DNA of 34,241 nucleotides from Bryobacterales bacterium (GCA_947467185.1 CANIHR010000016.1:1-34241); one strand, 5' to 3'; positions 17,187 to 26,443 are shown, counted from the stretch's first letter. Notes: a model not told the origin generated them from the letters alone. Translations and numbers: made by a program.

Positions 17187-18354
17187 TCAGACTTTCACTC
17201 CCAGCAGCAACAGATCGTCCGCAGTCACTCCCGCGGAGCTTCGAACTGCGTGCGCGATCGCCGGTACACCAGCCTCCAGCGGCAGGTCACGGTAGTCCAT
17301 GCAGGCTTCTACCAGTTGTTCCAGCCCGCGTCGCCTGCCCGCCCCAGGCGTACCTTCAATCAGGCCATCGCTAAACATGTAAAAGCGGTCGCCCCTGGTC
17401 ACCGTGCACCTTCCGGCTTTGGAGCGTCAGCGCCCCGAAACTTCCCAGCGGATCGCTGTCCAGTTCCACCAGTTGCGCCTTACCACTGGCTGTCACCACA
17501 ATGACCGGGGGATGCCCCGCGCTCACCACGGTCAGTCCACCCGTAGCCCGGTTCAAACGCGCATAACTCGCCGTCAGATACTGTTCCTCGCCCAGCAATT
17601 GCCGCATCACCGCGTCCACCCCGCGCATCGCGTCTTCCGGTGAAAATACCGGGCTCGAGTACTGGCGCAGCAGTGCTTTCACTGCAGCTGTCAGGAATGC
17701 TGCGCTCGCCCCATGGCCACTCACATCCGCGACGAAGTAGCCAAACAGGTCCTCAGCGAGTGCGACGACATCATAGAAATCACCACTGGCTTCCTCAAGT
17801 GGTCGAAAATAGACCGCAAACTCCGCGTCCGGAAGCTCGTCGGGCTGCACCAGGATCGCCCGCTGCGCATCCCGCAACTGCTCCAGTCGCGATTGCTGCT
17901 CACGCATCAGCGCCCGGTTGGTTTCCCGAATCCGCAAATGCACGCGAACCCGGGCCAGAACTTCTTCCCCATGCACCGGCTTCGACACAAAATCCACGCC
18001 ACCCGCCTTCAGGCCGCGAACCTTGCTCTTCACGTCGTCCAGAGCCGACAGGAATATGATCGGAATATCTGCGGTTCGCGGGTCCGACTTCAGTTCGGCG
18101 CAGGTGTCAAATCCCGATTCTCCCGGCATCACCACGTCCAGCAGCACCAGGTCAGGACTCTCCTCCCGACACAGCCGCCGCGCGGCCCCTCCGTCCGCCG
18201 CCCGCAGCGTCCGAAAGCCCTCGGCATTCAGTACGTACTGCAGCAGATCGACGTTTACCGGCGTGTCATCCACAATCAGAATCCGGGGTGTTCCCGTGCT
18301 GGATTCTGAGCCCTGCCACGATCGTTGTGTCTGTATGTCCTGCACCTGAGTCAT
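17187..18354 (-). pseudogene. REC-PP2C (RsbU/SpoIIE-type) response regulator phosphatase, frameshifted
   Basis: The first frame (18354 to 17371) encodes a receiver (24-140; D29/D30, D73, K125) and a helical linker (142-170). It continues with most of a PP2C/SpoIIE domain, including D192 in EASGDFYD and D210 in ADVSGHG, then runs off as KVHGDQGRPLLHV and stops. The missing end is read in another frame at 17402-17187: VTRGDRFYMFSDGLIEG and DDLLLLGVKV, with the remaining metal-binding aspartates. Removing one C from the CC at 17402-17403 joins them as RKVHVTRGDRFYMFSDGL, about 388 residues. The role would be dephosphorylating the STAS protein under receiver control. As written, the gene is broken, unless the two pieces are made separately or the base is a sequencing error. 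The ATG at 18354 lacks a clear Shine-Dalgarno; a GTG three codons later is an alternative. Confidence 0.88.
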
Positions 18355-18376
18355 TTATCGGCTCAGGTTAAGAAAA

Positions 18377-18406
18377 ACTATAGGAGATATAACTACAGAA
18401 AGTTAA
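18377..18406 (-). promoter_or_regulatory. Candidate sigma70-type promoter of the chemosensory operon
   Basis: On the minus strand, TTAACT (18401-18406, four of six to TTGACA) is followed after 18 bases by TATAGT (18377-18382, five of six to TATAAT). Transcription would begin about 15-20 bases before the ATG at 18354. The site lies in the 52-base gap between the hydratase stop and the first gene of the operon. Directly before the ATG is GCCGATAA (18355-18362), identical to the enterobacterial FliA -10 box. It sits 12 bases after TATAGTTT, one base more than the consensus spacing. A start from that box would fall inside the coding region. Confidence 0.45.
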
Positions 18407-19207
18407 CTATCTTGTCGACGGCTCGTCACTGCCTGTAAACGCCACTGCTACGGTGCCCAAAGATCCAAAATCTGCTTCGATTTCGTCCCCTGCCTCAGCC
18501 ATGTACACCGCCGACACAACTCCCGTCGTCATGTACTGACCCGCCCGTACCGTCTCACCACGGCTGTTCACTTTGTTGACCAGCCATTGCAGGGCATTCA
18601 GAGGATGTCCCAGCACTGCCGCGCCGGACCCCTCCCTTGCCACCGCCCCATTCACCCGGACCTGTACCTGCTGCGCCGCCAGATCTGCGCCCCGCCAGTC
18701 GCGTATCAGTTCGCCTCGAACCCACCCGCCATTGCACGCGTTGTCCGAGACCAGCGAGACCGCACCCACATGTTCCCAGTCGTCAAAACGGCTGTCCACA
18801 ATCTCAATCGCAGGCAGTAAACCTTCCACGGCCACCGCAATCTCTTCCCGCGACCGTCCGCCCGCTACCGGCGCTAAGTCCGCACCCATTCGGAAGCCGA
18901 ACTCTGCCTCAATCACGCGCATGAAGAACCCGTCCGCCGCCAGTCGAACCCCGCTGTGCCAGCAAAACGGCGACAGCAACCGCCCATAAAACGGCCCGTC
19001 CACACCCAGTTGCTGCTGCGCAATCACGTTTGTACAGGCCACTTTGTAGCCCGCCACCGCTCCCCCGTAATGCGCCAGCCACCCGGCAACCACGCCATCC
19101 TGGCAGACATAGGCTTCATCGACAGACCCCGGTCGCACCGCTGGCGGTAATTCCGCCAAACGCCGCTTCCCAATCCTCGCCTGAACCAGCAACTCCGACG
19201 CCGACAT
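18407..19207 (-). CDS. 2-oxopent-4-enoate hydratase-like / FAH-superfamily protein
   Basis: A 266-residue member of the 2-keto-4-pentenoate hydratase (MhpD-like) family, which adds water to 2-hydroxydienoates in meta-cleavage pathways; related decarboxylases share the fold. The family's metal-binding segment is seen in RVIEAEFGFRM (96-106), followed by AIEIVDSRFDDW (132-143) and SDNACNGGWVRG. The segment GSGAAVLGHPLNALQWL (about 193-209) and YMTTGVVS are also typical. No other aromatic-catabolism gene is nearby, so the substrate is open. The ATG at 19207 follows AGGGTGAG, which overlaps the ychF stop codon 11 bases upstream; it is therefore probably co-translated after ychF. Confidence 0.85.
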   Translation of the reverse strand: MSASELLVQARIGKRRLAELPPAVRPGSVDEAYVCQDGVVAGWLAHYGGAVAGYKVACTNVIAQQQLGVDGPFYGRLLSPFCWHSGVRLAADGFFMRVIEAEFGFRMGADLAPVAGGRSREEIAVAVEGLLPAIEIVDSRFDDWEHVGAVSLVSDNACNGGWVRGELIRDWRGADLAAQQVQVRVNGAVAREGSGAAVLGHPLNALQWLVNKVNSRGETVRAGQYMTTGVVSAVYMAEAGDEIEADFGSLGTVAVAFTGSDEPSTR

Positions 19208-19218
19208 TGAATCTCACC

Positions 19219-20331
19219 CTACAGGAACGTCTTGAACTCCATAATGTCGCCGTCCTGCACCACGTATTCCTTGCCTTCCGTCCGCGTCTTGCCCAGTTCG
19301 CGGCACCGCGCAAAGCTGCCGCACTCCATCAGATCGTCGTACGCCGTGGTTTCCGCCGAAATGAAGCTCTTCTCGAAGTCCGAGTGAATCACGCCCGCCG
19401 CCACCGGAGCCTTGTCGCCCGCATGAATCGTCCACGCGCGCGTTTCTTTCTCGCCCGTCGTCAGGTACGACCGTAGCCCCAGCAGCTTATACGCTTCCTG
19501 AATCAGCGTCCCGGCCCCCGTCTTCGACCCGTCTTCCACGCCCAGCCCTGCCAGATACTCCGCCCGCTCGTCGGCCGGCAGCGTAATCAGTTCCGACTCA
19601 ATCTCCGCCGAAACCACCACCACGCCGCACCCCAGGTGCGTCGCCGCATACTCCTTCACCTTCGTCACCCACGGGTTATTCTCCGGATGCGCCAGGTCTT
19701 CTTCGCCAACATTGCAGGCAAACAGCGTCGGCTTCGCCGTCAGGAGAAACAGCCCCTTCCGCACGGCAACTTCTTCCGGAGTAACTTCCATCGAGAACGC
19801 GTGCTTGCCTTCATTCAGATGCGCTTCCAGACGGTCAATCAGCGCCAGTTCCGCAATCGCCTTCTTATCCCCGCCCTTGGCGATCTTCTGTTGCTTCAGG
19901 CGCCGCTTCTGAATGCTGTCCATATCGGCCAGCACCAGCTCCGTGTTGATGATCTCGATGTCCCGAATCGGGTCCACTGTGTCCATCACGTGCTCAATGT
20001 TCGAATTTTCAAAACACCGCACCACCTGCACAATCGCATCCACTTCCCGAATATGCCCCAGGAACTGATTTCCCAGCCCTTCGCCCTGGCTCGCGCCCTT
20101 CACCAGCCCCGCAATATCCACGAATTCAAATACCGAGGGGATGATCTTCTGCGTCTTGCTGATCTTCGCCAGCACTTCCAGCCGTTCGTCCGGCACCGTC
20201 ACCACGCCCTGATTCGGCTCAATCGTGCAGAACCGGTAATTCGCCGCCATCGCCTTCCGGCTTTGCGTCAAAGCATTAAACAATGTACTTTTGCCAACAT
20301 TGGGCAGACCTACGATTCCGGCACAGAGCAT
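19219..20331 (-). CDS. ychF: Redox-regulated ATPase YchF (OLA1 family)
   Basis: A 370-residue Obg-like P-loop NTPase that prefers ATP and associates with the ribosome. Walker A is GLPNVGKST (8-16). The switch region FCTIEPNQGVV is followed by the G3 motif FVDIAGLVKGASQGEGLG, and the G4-like position reads ACNVGEED. A central helical coiled region (about 140-175) and a C-terminal TGS domain (about 285-368, ending in VQDGDIMEFKTFL) complete the family architecture at its usual length. The ATG at 20331 has no obvious Shine-Dalgarno. It is divergent from the diguanylate cyclase gene and is followed by the hydratase gene. Confidence 0.97.
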   Translation of the reverse strand: MLCAGIVGLPNVGKSTLFNALTQSRKAMAANYRFCTIEPNQGVVTVPDERLEVLAKISKTQKIIPSVFEFVDIAGLVKGASQGEGLGNQFLGHIREVDAIVQVVRCFENSNIEHVMDTVDPIRDIEIINTELVLADMDSIQKRRLKQQKIAKGGDKKAIAELALIDRLEAHLNEGKHAFSMEVTPEEVAVRKGLFLLTAKPTLFACNVGEEDLAHPENNPWVTKVKEYAATHLGCGVVVVSAEIESELITLPADERAEYLAGLGVEDGSKTGAGTLIQEAYKLLGLRSYLTTGEKETRAWTIHAGDKAPVAAGVIHSDFEKSFISAETTAYDDLMECGSFARCRELGKTRTEGKEYVVQDGDIMEFKTFL

Positions 20332-20484
20332 GATTATTAAGGGAGTGAAAAATCTTTCAGGACTTGTAGGTCAGCCGCCGACAGCCGCTAATCCACTACT
20401 TCTATTCTAAAACGCCGCCCGCACTCCCACTGGCATAATGAGGACACAACCGCCTGGTACTACCACTGGGCACCTCGGAGACCA
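20332..20484. other. Divergent intergenic region between ychF and the GGDEF gene
   Basis: These 153 bases are the longest gap in the window. They must hold the starts for ychF (-) and the cyclase gene (+). I see a CATAAT box at 20434-20439 (+) and a TAGAAT box on the minus strand near 20404-20409, but neither has a convincing -35 partner at the right distance. GGAG at 20476-20479 is a likely ribosome binding site for the cyclase gene. No hairpin, riboswitch or small gene is evident. Confidence 0.4.
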
Positions 20485-21471
20485 ATGCCGCTGAACCCCT
20501 TCGCCCGCCTCATCCCCGTCACAACCGGGGGGATCTCAGACACGACGCCCGACTTCTCCGCAGCCGCCCGCGCCGTCCTCGATTACCTCCACAAAAAGAT
20601 GGGTTTCGACCTCTGGATGGTCACCCGCACCGAGGGCAATGACTGGATCGTCCTCCAGGCCAACGACCACGGCTACGGTGTCGAACCCAACAAGGTCCTC
20701 AAGTGGACCGACAGCTTCTGCTCCCACATGGTCGAAGGCCGCGGCCCCCGCATCGCTCCCGACTCCGACTCCATCCCGGTCTACGCCAATACCCCCATCC
20801 GCCAGCAGTTGCAAATCGGAGCCTACGTGGGCGTTCCCCTTACTTACTCCGATGGCTCCCTCTTCGGCACCCTTTGTGCCATCCACCCCACGCCCAGGGC
20901 CGATGCCACCGAAGACAACCTGCCCCTCATTGAGCTCTTCGCCGCGATGCTCAGCAGTCTCCTGAACGCCGAAATCACCGCGACCGAAGTCGCGCGACTC
21001 GCTGAACGCGCCCGAGAGGACGCCGAAATCGATGCGCTCACCAATCTCTACAACCGCCGCGGCTGGGACCGCCTCCTGGCTGCCGAAGAAGCCCGCTGTG
21101 CCCGCTACGCCACCCCCGCCTCCGTCCTCGCCATCGATCTCGACGGCCTGAAGCAGGTCAACGACACCCGGGGCCACGCCGCTGGCGACGATCTGCTCGT
21201 CAGCGCCGCCCGCGCCATCAGTGTCGCCGTCCGCGAAATCGACGTCGTGGCACGCACCGGAGGCGATGAATTTCTGATCCTGGCCACCGAATGCGACGCC
21301 GCCAGCGCCCGAGCCCTCACGGCGCGTGTGCAGGACCACCTCGCCGAAGCCGGCATCGCCGCCTCCATCGGCTACGCAACCCGCATCCCTGGCCAGGGCC
21401 TCACCAAAGCCACCGAAGCCGCCGACCAGGCCATGTACGAAGTCAAATCCGCCCGCAAAGCCCGATCCTGA
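20485..21471 (+). CDS. GAF-GGDEF diguanylate cyclase
   Basis: A 328-residue soluble protein with an N-terminal GAF domain (about 24-162, containing YVGVPLTYSDGSLFGTLCA) and a short helix. The GGDEF domain (about 180-325) starts DALTNLYNRRGW. The active site reads GGDEF at 259-263, and an inhibitory RxxD site is present at R250-D253, five residues before it, so product feedback is expected. IDLDGLKQVND carries the metal aspartate. It would make cyclic di-GMP from two GTP in response to a small molecule or other signal bound by GAF. GGAG lies 5 bases upstream of the ATG. It stands alone, 45 bases before thiE on the same strand. Confidence 0.95.
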   Translation: MPLNPFARLIPVTTGGISDTTPDFSAAARAVLDYLHKKMGFDLWMVTRTEGNDWIVLQANDHGYGVEPNKVLKWTDSFCSHMVEGRGPRIAPDSDSIPVYANTPIRQQLQIGAYVGVPLTYSDGSLFGTLCAIHPTPRADATEDNLPLIELFAAMLSSLLNAEITATEVARLAERAREDAEIDALTNLYNRRGWDRLLAAEEARCARYATPASVLAIDLDGLKQVNDTRGHAAGDDLLVSAARAISVAVREIDVVARTGGDEFLILATECDAASARALTARVQDHLAEAGIAASIGYATRIPGQGLTKATEAADQAMYEVKSARKARS

Positions 21472-21516
21472 GTAATCTACCCACGACCATCCGGTTCCCA
21501 TGTCGATAATGGTCAT

Positions 21517-22164
21517 TTGACTCTCCCCCCCATCTACCCCATCCTCGACGCCACCACCCTCACCCAGCGAGGCATCCCCCCCGAACTCGCCGCCGAGGCC
21601 TTCCTCGAAGGCGGAGCCCAAATCCTCCAGCTCCGCCACAAAGATCCCTGGACCCGCCACACTTACGCTCTCGCCCAGCGCCTCGCCACCCTCTGCGCCC
21701 AGGCCAACGCCATTTTTATCGTCAACGACCGCGCCGACTACGCCGCCCTCCTGAACCTCTCCACTCCCACCGGCCTCCACGTCGGCCAGGACGACCTCGC
21801 CCCCTCCGACGCCCGCCGCGTCATCGGCCCCACCGCCCTCCTCGGCTTCTCCACGCACAATCCCGCCCAGCTCACCCTCGCGGAGAACGAACCAGCCGAC
21901 TACCTTGCCTTCGGCCCTATCTTCCCCACCACCTCCAAGGAACGCCCTGACCCCACCACCGGTCCCGACCTCCTCCGCACCGTCCGAGCCCTCACCACCC
22001 GCCCTCTTGTTGCCATCGGCGGCATCACGCGCGACAATGCTAAGACTTGCTGGAATGCAGGTGCCGACTCCGTTGCCGTCATCGCTGACATGCTTCCGCT
22101 ATCCTGCACAAAGCAGACTCTTCGAGATCGGATGACCGAATGGCAACAACTGACCCGGGCGTAA
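21517..22164 (+). CDS. thiE: Thiamine-phosphate synthase (ThiE-like)
   Basis: A 215-residue TIM barrel that would join the thiazole and pyrimidine halves of thiamine. Visible family motifs are ILQLRHKD (about 35-42), IFIVNDRADYA (66-76), GLHVGQDDL (84-92), AFGPIFPTTSK for phosphate binding and LVAIGGIT (166-173), plus GADSVAVIA near the end. The first usable in-frame start after the upstream TGA is TTG at 21517; nearby ATGs at 21500 and 21509 are in another frame. No clear Shine-Dalgarno and no TPP riboswitch is seen upstream. The last 25 bases overlap the first permease gene, linking thiamine synthesis to the following run. A TenI-like regulator of the same fold is the alternative. Confidence 0.88.
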   Translation: MTLPPIYPILDATTLTQRGIPPELAAEAFLEGGAQILQLRHKDPWTRHTYALAQRLATLCAQANAIFIVNDRADYAALLNLSTPTGLHVGQDDLAPSDARRVIGPTALLGFSTHNPAQLTLAENEPADYLAFGPIFPTTSKERPDPTTGPDLLRTVRALTTRPLVAIGGITRDNAKTCWNAGADSVAVIADMLPLSCTKQTLRDRMTEWQQLTRA

Positions 22165-23573
22165 CGCAGCCCGCCGCAGCAAGAAGACAGGGCTTTGTCA
22201 AAGGCCTCGGCCTGACTGACGCCACCACGCTCGTCATGGGCTCCATGATCGGCTCCGGTATCTTCATCGTCAGCGCCGACGTCGGCCGCCAGGTCAAATC
22301 GCCCGGACTGCTCCTCGCCTGCTGGCTCCTCGGCGCCATTCTCACCATCGTCGCCGCCCTCAGTTACGGCGAACTCGCCGCGGCTATCCCCGACGCCGGT
22401 GGCCAGTACGTTTATCTCCGCGAAGCCTTCGGCCGCCTTTGGGGCTTCCTTTATGGCTGGACCCTCTTCGTCGTCATCCAGACCGGCACCATCGCCGCAG
22501 TCGCCGTCGCTTTCGCCAAATACACCGGCGTCTTCTTTCCCTCGATATCCGCCGCCAACTACATCTTCGGTTCCGGCAAACTCGGCCTCACCACCCAGCA
22601 ACTCCTCGCCATCGCCGTCATTCTCATCCTGACCGCTATCAACACCCGGGGCATTCGCACAGGCGCCCTCGTCCAGAACGTCTTCACCTTCGCGAAAGTC
22701 GCCTCACTCCTGTTCCTCGCCGGCCTCGGCTACTTCCTCGGACGCAACCCGCAGGTCATCGCCGCCAACTTCGGCCACCTCTGGGAATACACCTCCGGTG
22801 CCCCCGTTAACTTCGGCTGGACCGCCATCGCTCTCGTCGGCACCGCCATGGTCGGCCCCCTCTTCTCCTCCGACTCCTGGAACAACGTCACTTTCGCTGC
22901 CGCCGAAGTCCGCAATCCCCAGAAGAATCTGCCTCTCGCCCTCGGCCTCGGCGTCGGCATCGTCTGCTTCCTCTACCTCGCCTGCAATCTCGTGTACATG
23001 TCGGTGCTGACCTTCCCGCAGATCACCACCGCCCCCGAAGATCGCGTCGCCACCGCTGTCGTCTCCGTCATGTTCGGCCCCATGGCCACCAAAATCATGG
23101 CCGCCGCCATCATGGTGTCCACTTTCGGCTGCCTCAACGGCATCATCCTCTCCGGGGCGCGCGTCTATTTCACCATGGCGCAGGACAAGCTCTTCTTCGC
23201 CAAAGCCGGGGAACTCGACGAGAAGACCCACGCCCCCATCCCCGCGCTCGCCATGCAGTGCGGTTGGGCCGTCCTGCTCACCCTCAGCGGTCAGTACAAC
23301 GATCTGCTGGATTATGTTATCTTTGCTGTTCTGCTCTTCTATATCCTGACCATCGCAGGATTGTTCCGGCTCCGCCGGACCCGCCCGAGTCTGGCGAGAC
23401 CCTACAAAGCGGTCGGATACCCCGTCGTACCCGCTCTGTATATCCTGATGGCAACAGTCATTGAAGTACTCTTACTTATAAACAAGCCCGAATTCACGGT
23501 GCGAGGCCTCATTCTGGTCCTTCTCGGCGTCCCCGTGTTTTACCTGTGGCAACGGAAAGGTGCTCAAGCATGA
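22140..23573 (+). CDS. APC superfamily amino acid permease (first of tandem pair)
   Basis: A 477-residue integral membrane protein with about 12 hydrophobic segments. The start of TM1, TTLVMGSMIGSGIFIVSADV, carries the G-S/A-G-I-F unwound motif of amino acid/polyamine transporters. AAAIPDAGGQYVYLREAFG and a WNNVTFAAAEVRNPQKNLP segment are also typical of LAT/APA-type members. It would move amino acids across the cytoplasmic membrane by exchange or cation symport; the substrate is unknown. It starts inside thiE (25-base overlap) and its stop overlaps the next permease as ATGA. Confidence 0.9.
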   Translation: MATTDPGVTQPAAARRQGFVKGLGLTDATTLVMGSMIGSGIFIVSADVGRQVKSPGLLLACWLLGAILTIVAALSYGELAAAIPDAGGQYVYLREAFGRLWGFLYGWTLFVVIQTGTIAAVAVAFAKYTGVFFPSISAANYIFGSGKLGLTTQQLLAIAVILILTAINTRGIRTGALVQNVFTFAKVASLLFLAGLGYFLGRNPQVIAANFGHLWEYTSGAPVNFGWTAIALVGTAMVGPLFSSDSWNNVTFAAAEVRNPQKNLPLALGLGVGIVCFLYLACNLVYMSVLTFPQITTAPEDRVATAVVSVMFGPMATKIMAAAIMVSTFGCLNGIILSGARVYFTMAQDKLFFAKAGELDEKTHAPIPALAMQCGWAVLLTLSGQYNDLLDYVIFAVLLFYILTIAGLFRLRRTRPSLARPYKAVGYPVVPALYILMATVIEVLLLINKPEFTVRGLILVLLGVPVFYLWQRKGAQA

Positions 23574-24988
23574 GCCTGTTTGCAGTCAAACCGCTGAGTC
23601 GCATTATTCGCGAAAGCGAAGGTGGCACTCACTCACTAAAACGGACGCTCGGTCCGCTGAACCTCATTCTTCTGGGGATCGGCGCGGTCATCGGCGCCGG
23701 CCTCTTCGCCATCACCCCGACAGCGGCCCACAATAACGCCGGCCCCGCCGTCGTCTTCTCCTTTATCGTTGGCGGCCTCGGCTGCGCTTTCGCTGGTATG
23801 TGCTACAGCGAATTCGCCACCATGATTCCCGTAGCGGGCAGCGCCTACACCTATGCCTACGCCACCATGGGCGAACTCCTCGCCTGGATCATCGGCTGGG
23901 ATCTCATCCTCGAATACGCGGTCGGAGCTGCCACGCTATCCGTCAGTTGGTCGAACTATCTGGTCAAGCTCTTGCACCATTTCGGCCTAGCCCTGCCGCA
24001 CAACCTGACAGCCGGACCCTTCGAAGGCGGCATCGTCAATCTCCCCGCCATCTTCGTCGTCTGTCTCACGTCCATGGTTCTCATTCGAGGCATCTCCGAA
24101 TCCGCCAAATTCAACGCGGCCATCGTGATGCTCAAAGTGTCCATTGTGCTCATAGTGATCGCCGTTGGCTGGTCGCACGTCATTCCGGCCAACCACACTC
24201 CGTTCATCCCGGAAAACACCGGCACATTTGGCGAATTCGGCATCAGCGGCATCATGCGGGCCGCCGGCATTGTCTTCTTCGCCTACATCGGCTTTGACGC
24301 CGTCTCCACTGCCGCGCAGGAAACGAAGAACCCGAATCGCGACATGCCCATCGGCATCATCGGATCTCTCGGCATCTGCACCCTGCTCTATGTCGGTTTC
24401 TCGTACGTCCTCACCGGCATCATGAACTACAAGGACATGGGCCCCACCGCCATCGACGACGCCATGCGCAGCATCGGTTACGGCTGGCTCTCCACCGCCA
24501 TCATCGTCGGCATCCTCTGCGGTTACGCCTCCGTCATCCTCGTCATGCTCCTCGGCCAGAGCCGCGTCTTCTTCTCCATGTCGAAGGACGGCCTCATCCC
24601 CGCGGTCTTCTCTGACGTCCACCCGAAATTCCTCACCCCCTGGCGCTCGAACCTGCTCCTCATGTTCTTCGTCTGCCTCTTCGGTGGCTTCATCCCGCTC
24701 GCCAGCCTCGGCAACATGACCAGCATCGGTACCCTGCTCGCTTTCGTCATCGTTTGTGTGGGAGTCATCGTCATGCGCCGCACCAATCCGAATGCGCCGC
24801 GTCCCTATCGCACACCGTGGGTTCCCGTGGTACCCATCCTCGGTGTCCTCGTTTGCTTCGCGATGATGGCTTCCCTCGACAAAGAAACATGGATTCGTCT
24901 CGTCGTGTGGCTCGCCATTGGCCTTGCCGTCTACTTCGCGTATAGCCGCCACCACAGCCGTCTGGTAACCGACCCCGAAAAACCGTGA
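23570..24988 (+). CDS. APC superfamily cationic-amino-acid-type permease (second of tandem pair)
   Basis: A 472-residue membrane protein with about 12 hydrophobic segments. I place the start at ATG 23570 (MSLFAVKPL), overlapping the previous stop as ATGA, with AAAGG upstream; an ATG at 23546 would add 8 residues. The N-terminus [20 protein letters not shown] and the [11 protein letters not shown] segment are typical of the CAT family (CAT/YfnA-like). So are [20 protein letters not shown] and [20 protein letters not shown]. It differs clearly from the upstream permease, so this is not a recent tandem duplication. The stop overlaps purC as GTGA. Confidence 0.92.
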   Translation: MSLFAVKPLSRIIRESEGGTHSLKRTLGPLNLILLGIGAVIGAGLFAITPTAAHNNAGPAVVFSFIVGGLGCAFAGMCYSEFATMIPVAGSAYTYAYATMGELLAWIIGWDLILEYAVGAATLSVSWSNYLVKLLHHFGLALPHNLTAGPFEGGIVNLPAIFVVCLTSMVLIRGISESAKFNAAIVMLKVSIVLIVIAVGWSHVIPANHTPFIPENTGTFGEFGISGIMRAAGIVFFAYIGFDAVSTAAQETKNPNRDMPIGIIGSLGICTLLYVGFSYVLTGIMNYKDMGPTAIDDAMRSIGYGWLSTAIIVGILCGYASVILVMLLGQSRVFFSMSKDGLIPAVFSDVHPKFLTPWRSNLLLMFFVCLFGGFIPLASLGNMTSIGTLLAFVIVCVGVIVMRRTNPNAPRPYRTPWVPVVPILGVLVCFAMMASLDKETWIRLVVWLAIGLAVYFAYSRHHSRLVTDPEKP

Positions 24989-25869
24989 ACGTTATAACCA
25001 CCACCAACCTTCCTGGCGTCGATCTCGTCGCCAGCGGCAAGGTGCGTGATGTCTACTCGGTGGGCAGCGACCTGCTCATCGTCGCCACTGACCGCATCTC
25101 TGCCTTCGATTGCATCCTGCCCCAGGGCATCCCTGGCAAAGGCCGCGTCCTGACAGCCATGTCGCTGTTCTGGTTCGATCTGCTCCGCGACGTTGTGCCG
25201 AATCACCTGATCTCGGCCAGCGTCGATGAGTACCCGGCACATCTCCACCAGTTCCGCGACCAGCTCGAAGGCCGCTCCATGTACGTCAAACGCTGCCGCA
25301 TGGAGCCGGTTGAGTGTGTGGCCCGCGGCTACGTCTCCGGCTCCGGCTGGAAGGACTACAAGCGTACCGGCGCCATCTGCGGCATACCCCTGCCTGCCGG
25401 TCTCGTCGAAAGCGACCGCCTCCCGGAACCCATCTTCACCCCCGCCAGCAAAGCGCAAAGCGGGCACGATGAGAACATCTCGTTCGAGGAAGCCGCCGCC
25501 GTCATCGGTGTCGAAACAGCCTCCCTCCTGCGCGACCTCACCCTGAAGATCTACTCCCGTGCCTGCGAGCACGCCGAGTCCCGTGGCATCATCCTCGCCG
25601 ACACCAAGTTCGAGTTCGGCTGGCACAACGGCGAACTCCTCCTGGGCGACGAAGTCCTCACCCCCGATTCCTCCCGCTACTGGCCCCGCGACACGTACCA
25701 CCCCGGTGGCCCCCAGCCCTCTTTTGATAAACAGTTCGTGCGCGATTACCTCGAAACGCTCACCTGGAACAAACAACCGCCCGCCCCTGATCTGCCGGCC
25801 GATGTGATCACCCGTACGGCGGAAAAGTACCACGAAGCCTACCGCCGCATTACGGGTCTCACTCTGTGA
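24985..25869 (+). CDS. purC: Phosphoribosylaminoimidazole-succinocarboxamide synthase
   Basis: A 294-residue SAICAR synthetase for purine synthesis, joining CAIR and aspartate with ATP. It is of the longer type, as in yeast Ade1. Motifs are [20 protein letters not shown] (18-37, ATP-binding), [16 protein letters not shown] (38-53), [16 protein letters not shown] (about 111-126), [19 protein letters not shown] and [10 protein letters not shown]. Start GTG 24985 overlaps the permease stop (GTGA), and the stop overlaps the cvpA GTG start in the same way. Other purine genes are absent, so purC is separated from the pathway here. Confidence 0.97.
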   Translation: MNVITTTNLPGVDLVASGKVRDVYSVGSDLLIVATDRISAFDCILPQGIPGKGRVLTAMSLFWFDLLRDVVPNHLISASVDEYPAHLHQFRDQLEGRSMYVKRCRMEPVECVARGYVSGSGWKDYKRTGAICGIPLPAGLVESDRLPEPIFTPASKAQSGHDENISFEEAAAVIGVETASLLRDLTLKIYSRACEHAESRGIILADTKFEFGWHNGELLLGDEVLTPDSSRYWPRDTYHPGGPQPSFDKQFVRDYLETLTWNKQPPAPDLPADVITRTAEKYHEAYRRITGLTL

Positions 25870-26438
25870 CAGTAACCACTCTCAACTGGCTCGACATCAT
25901 TTTCGCGATCATTCTGCTCATCTCTATGGCGATGAGCCTCCGTCGCGGCTTCACACGCGAAGTCGTCGGCCTCGTGACTTCGGCCCTGGCCCTCATCCTC
26001 GGCATGTGGTTTTATGCCGATGCCGGGGCGTTCGTGGAATCCTGGGTTGGCTCCCGGAGCGCCGCGAACCTCGTCGGTTTCTTTCTCGTCGCAGGTTCTG
26101 TAGTCCTGCTCGGAGCCATCATCGGACGCATGGTCTCCAGGTTCCTCAGTACCGTCGGATTATCCCTCGCGGATCGCCTCCTCGGCGGCGCTTTTGGCCT
26201 CATTCGAGGTCTTCTCCTTTCTATCGCCCTGCTGACCGCCGTCACCTCTTTTGGCCCTTTCCTCTCAGGCGGCTCGGCGCCGGATGTGGTGGTACACTCG
26301 CAACTTGCGCCCTGGTTACTCGAAGCATCCCGATTGGGAGTAGCGATTGCGCCACCGGAGCTCAGGCAGAGGTTCCGCAGGTACTACGGGCAGACTACCC
26401 AACTCTGGCGCCAAAGGGCTGTCAGGAAAGCTGACTAA
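25866..26438 (+). CDS. cvpA: CvpA family inner membrane protein
   Basis: A 190-residue protein with four hydrophobic segments in the first 140 residues ([74 protein letters not shown]). [11 protein letters not shown] after TM1 and [17 protein letters not shown] match the colicin V production protein family. The basic C-terminal tail is cytoplasmic. CvpA homologues are often near purine genes (purF in E. coli), and here the gene overlaps purC by four bases, which fits that link. The role is unclear; envelope integrity and colicin V export have been proposed in Enterobacteria. Confidence 0.9.
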   Translation: MTVTTLNWLDIIFAIILLISMAMSLRRGFTREVVGLVTSALALILGMWFYADAGAFVESWVGSRSAANLVGFFLVAGSVVLLGAIIGRMVSRFLSTVGLSLADRLLGGAFGLIRGLLLSIALLTAVTSFGPFLSGGSAPDVVVHSQLAPWLLEASRLGVAIAPPELRQRFRRYYGQTTQLWRQRAVRKAD

Positions 26439-26443
26439 GATTC

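Noticed and set aside
21472-21516. TPP riboswitch upstream of thiE
   Set aside because: Only 45 bases separate the two genes and no THI-box sequence is visible.
22140-24988. Recent tandem duplication of an amino acid permease
   Set aside because: The two proteins share the fold, but their sequences differ throughout and they look like different APC subfamilies.
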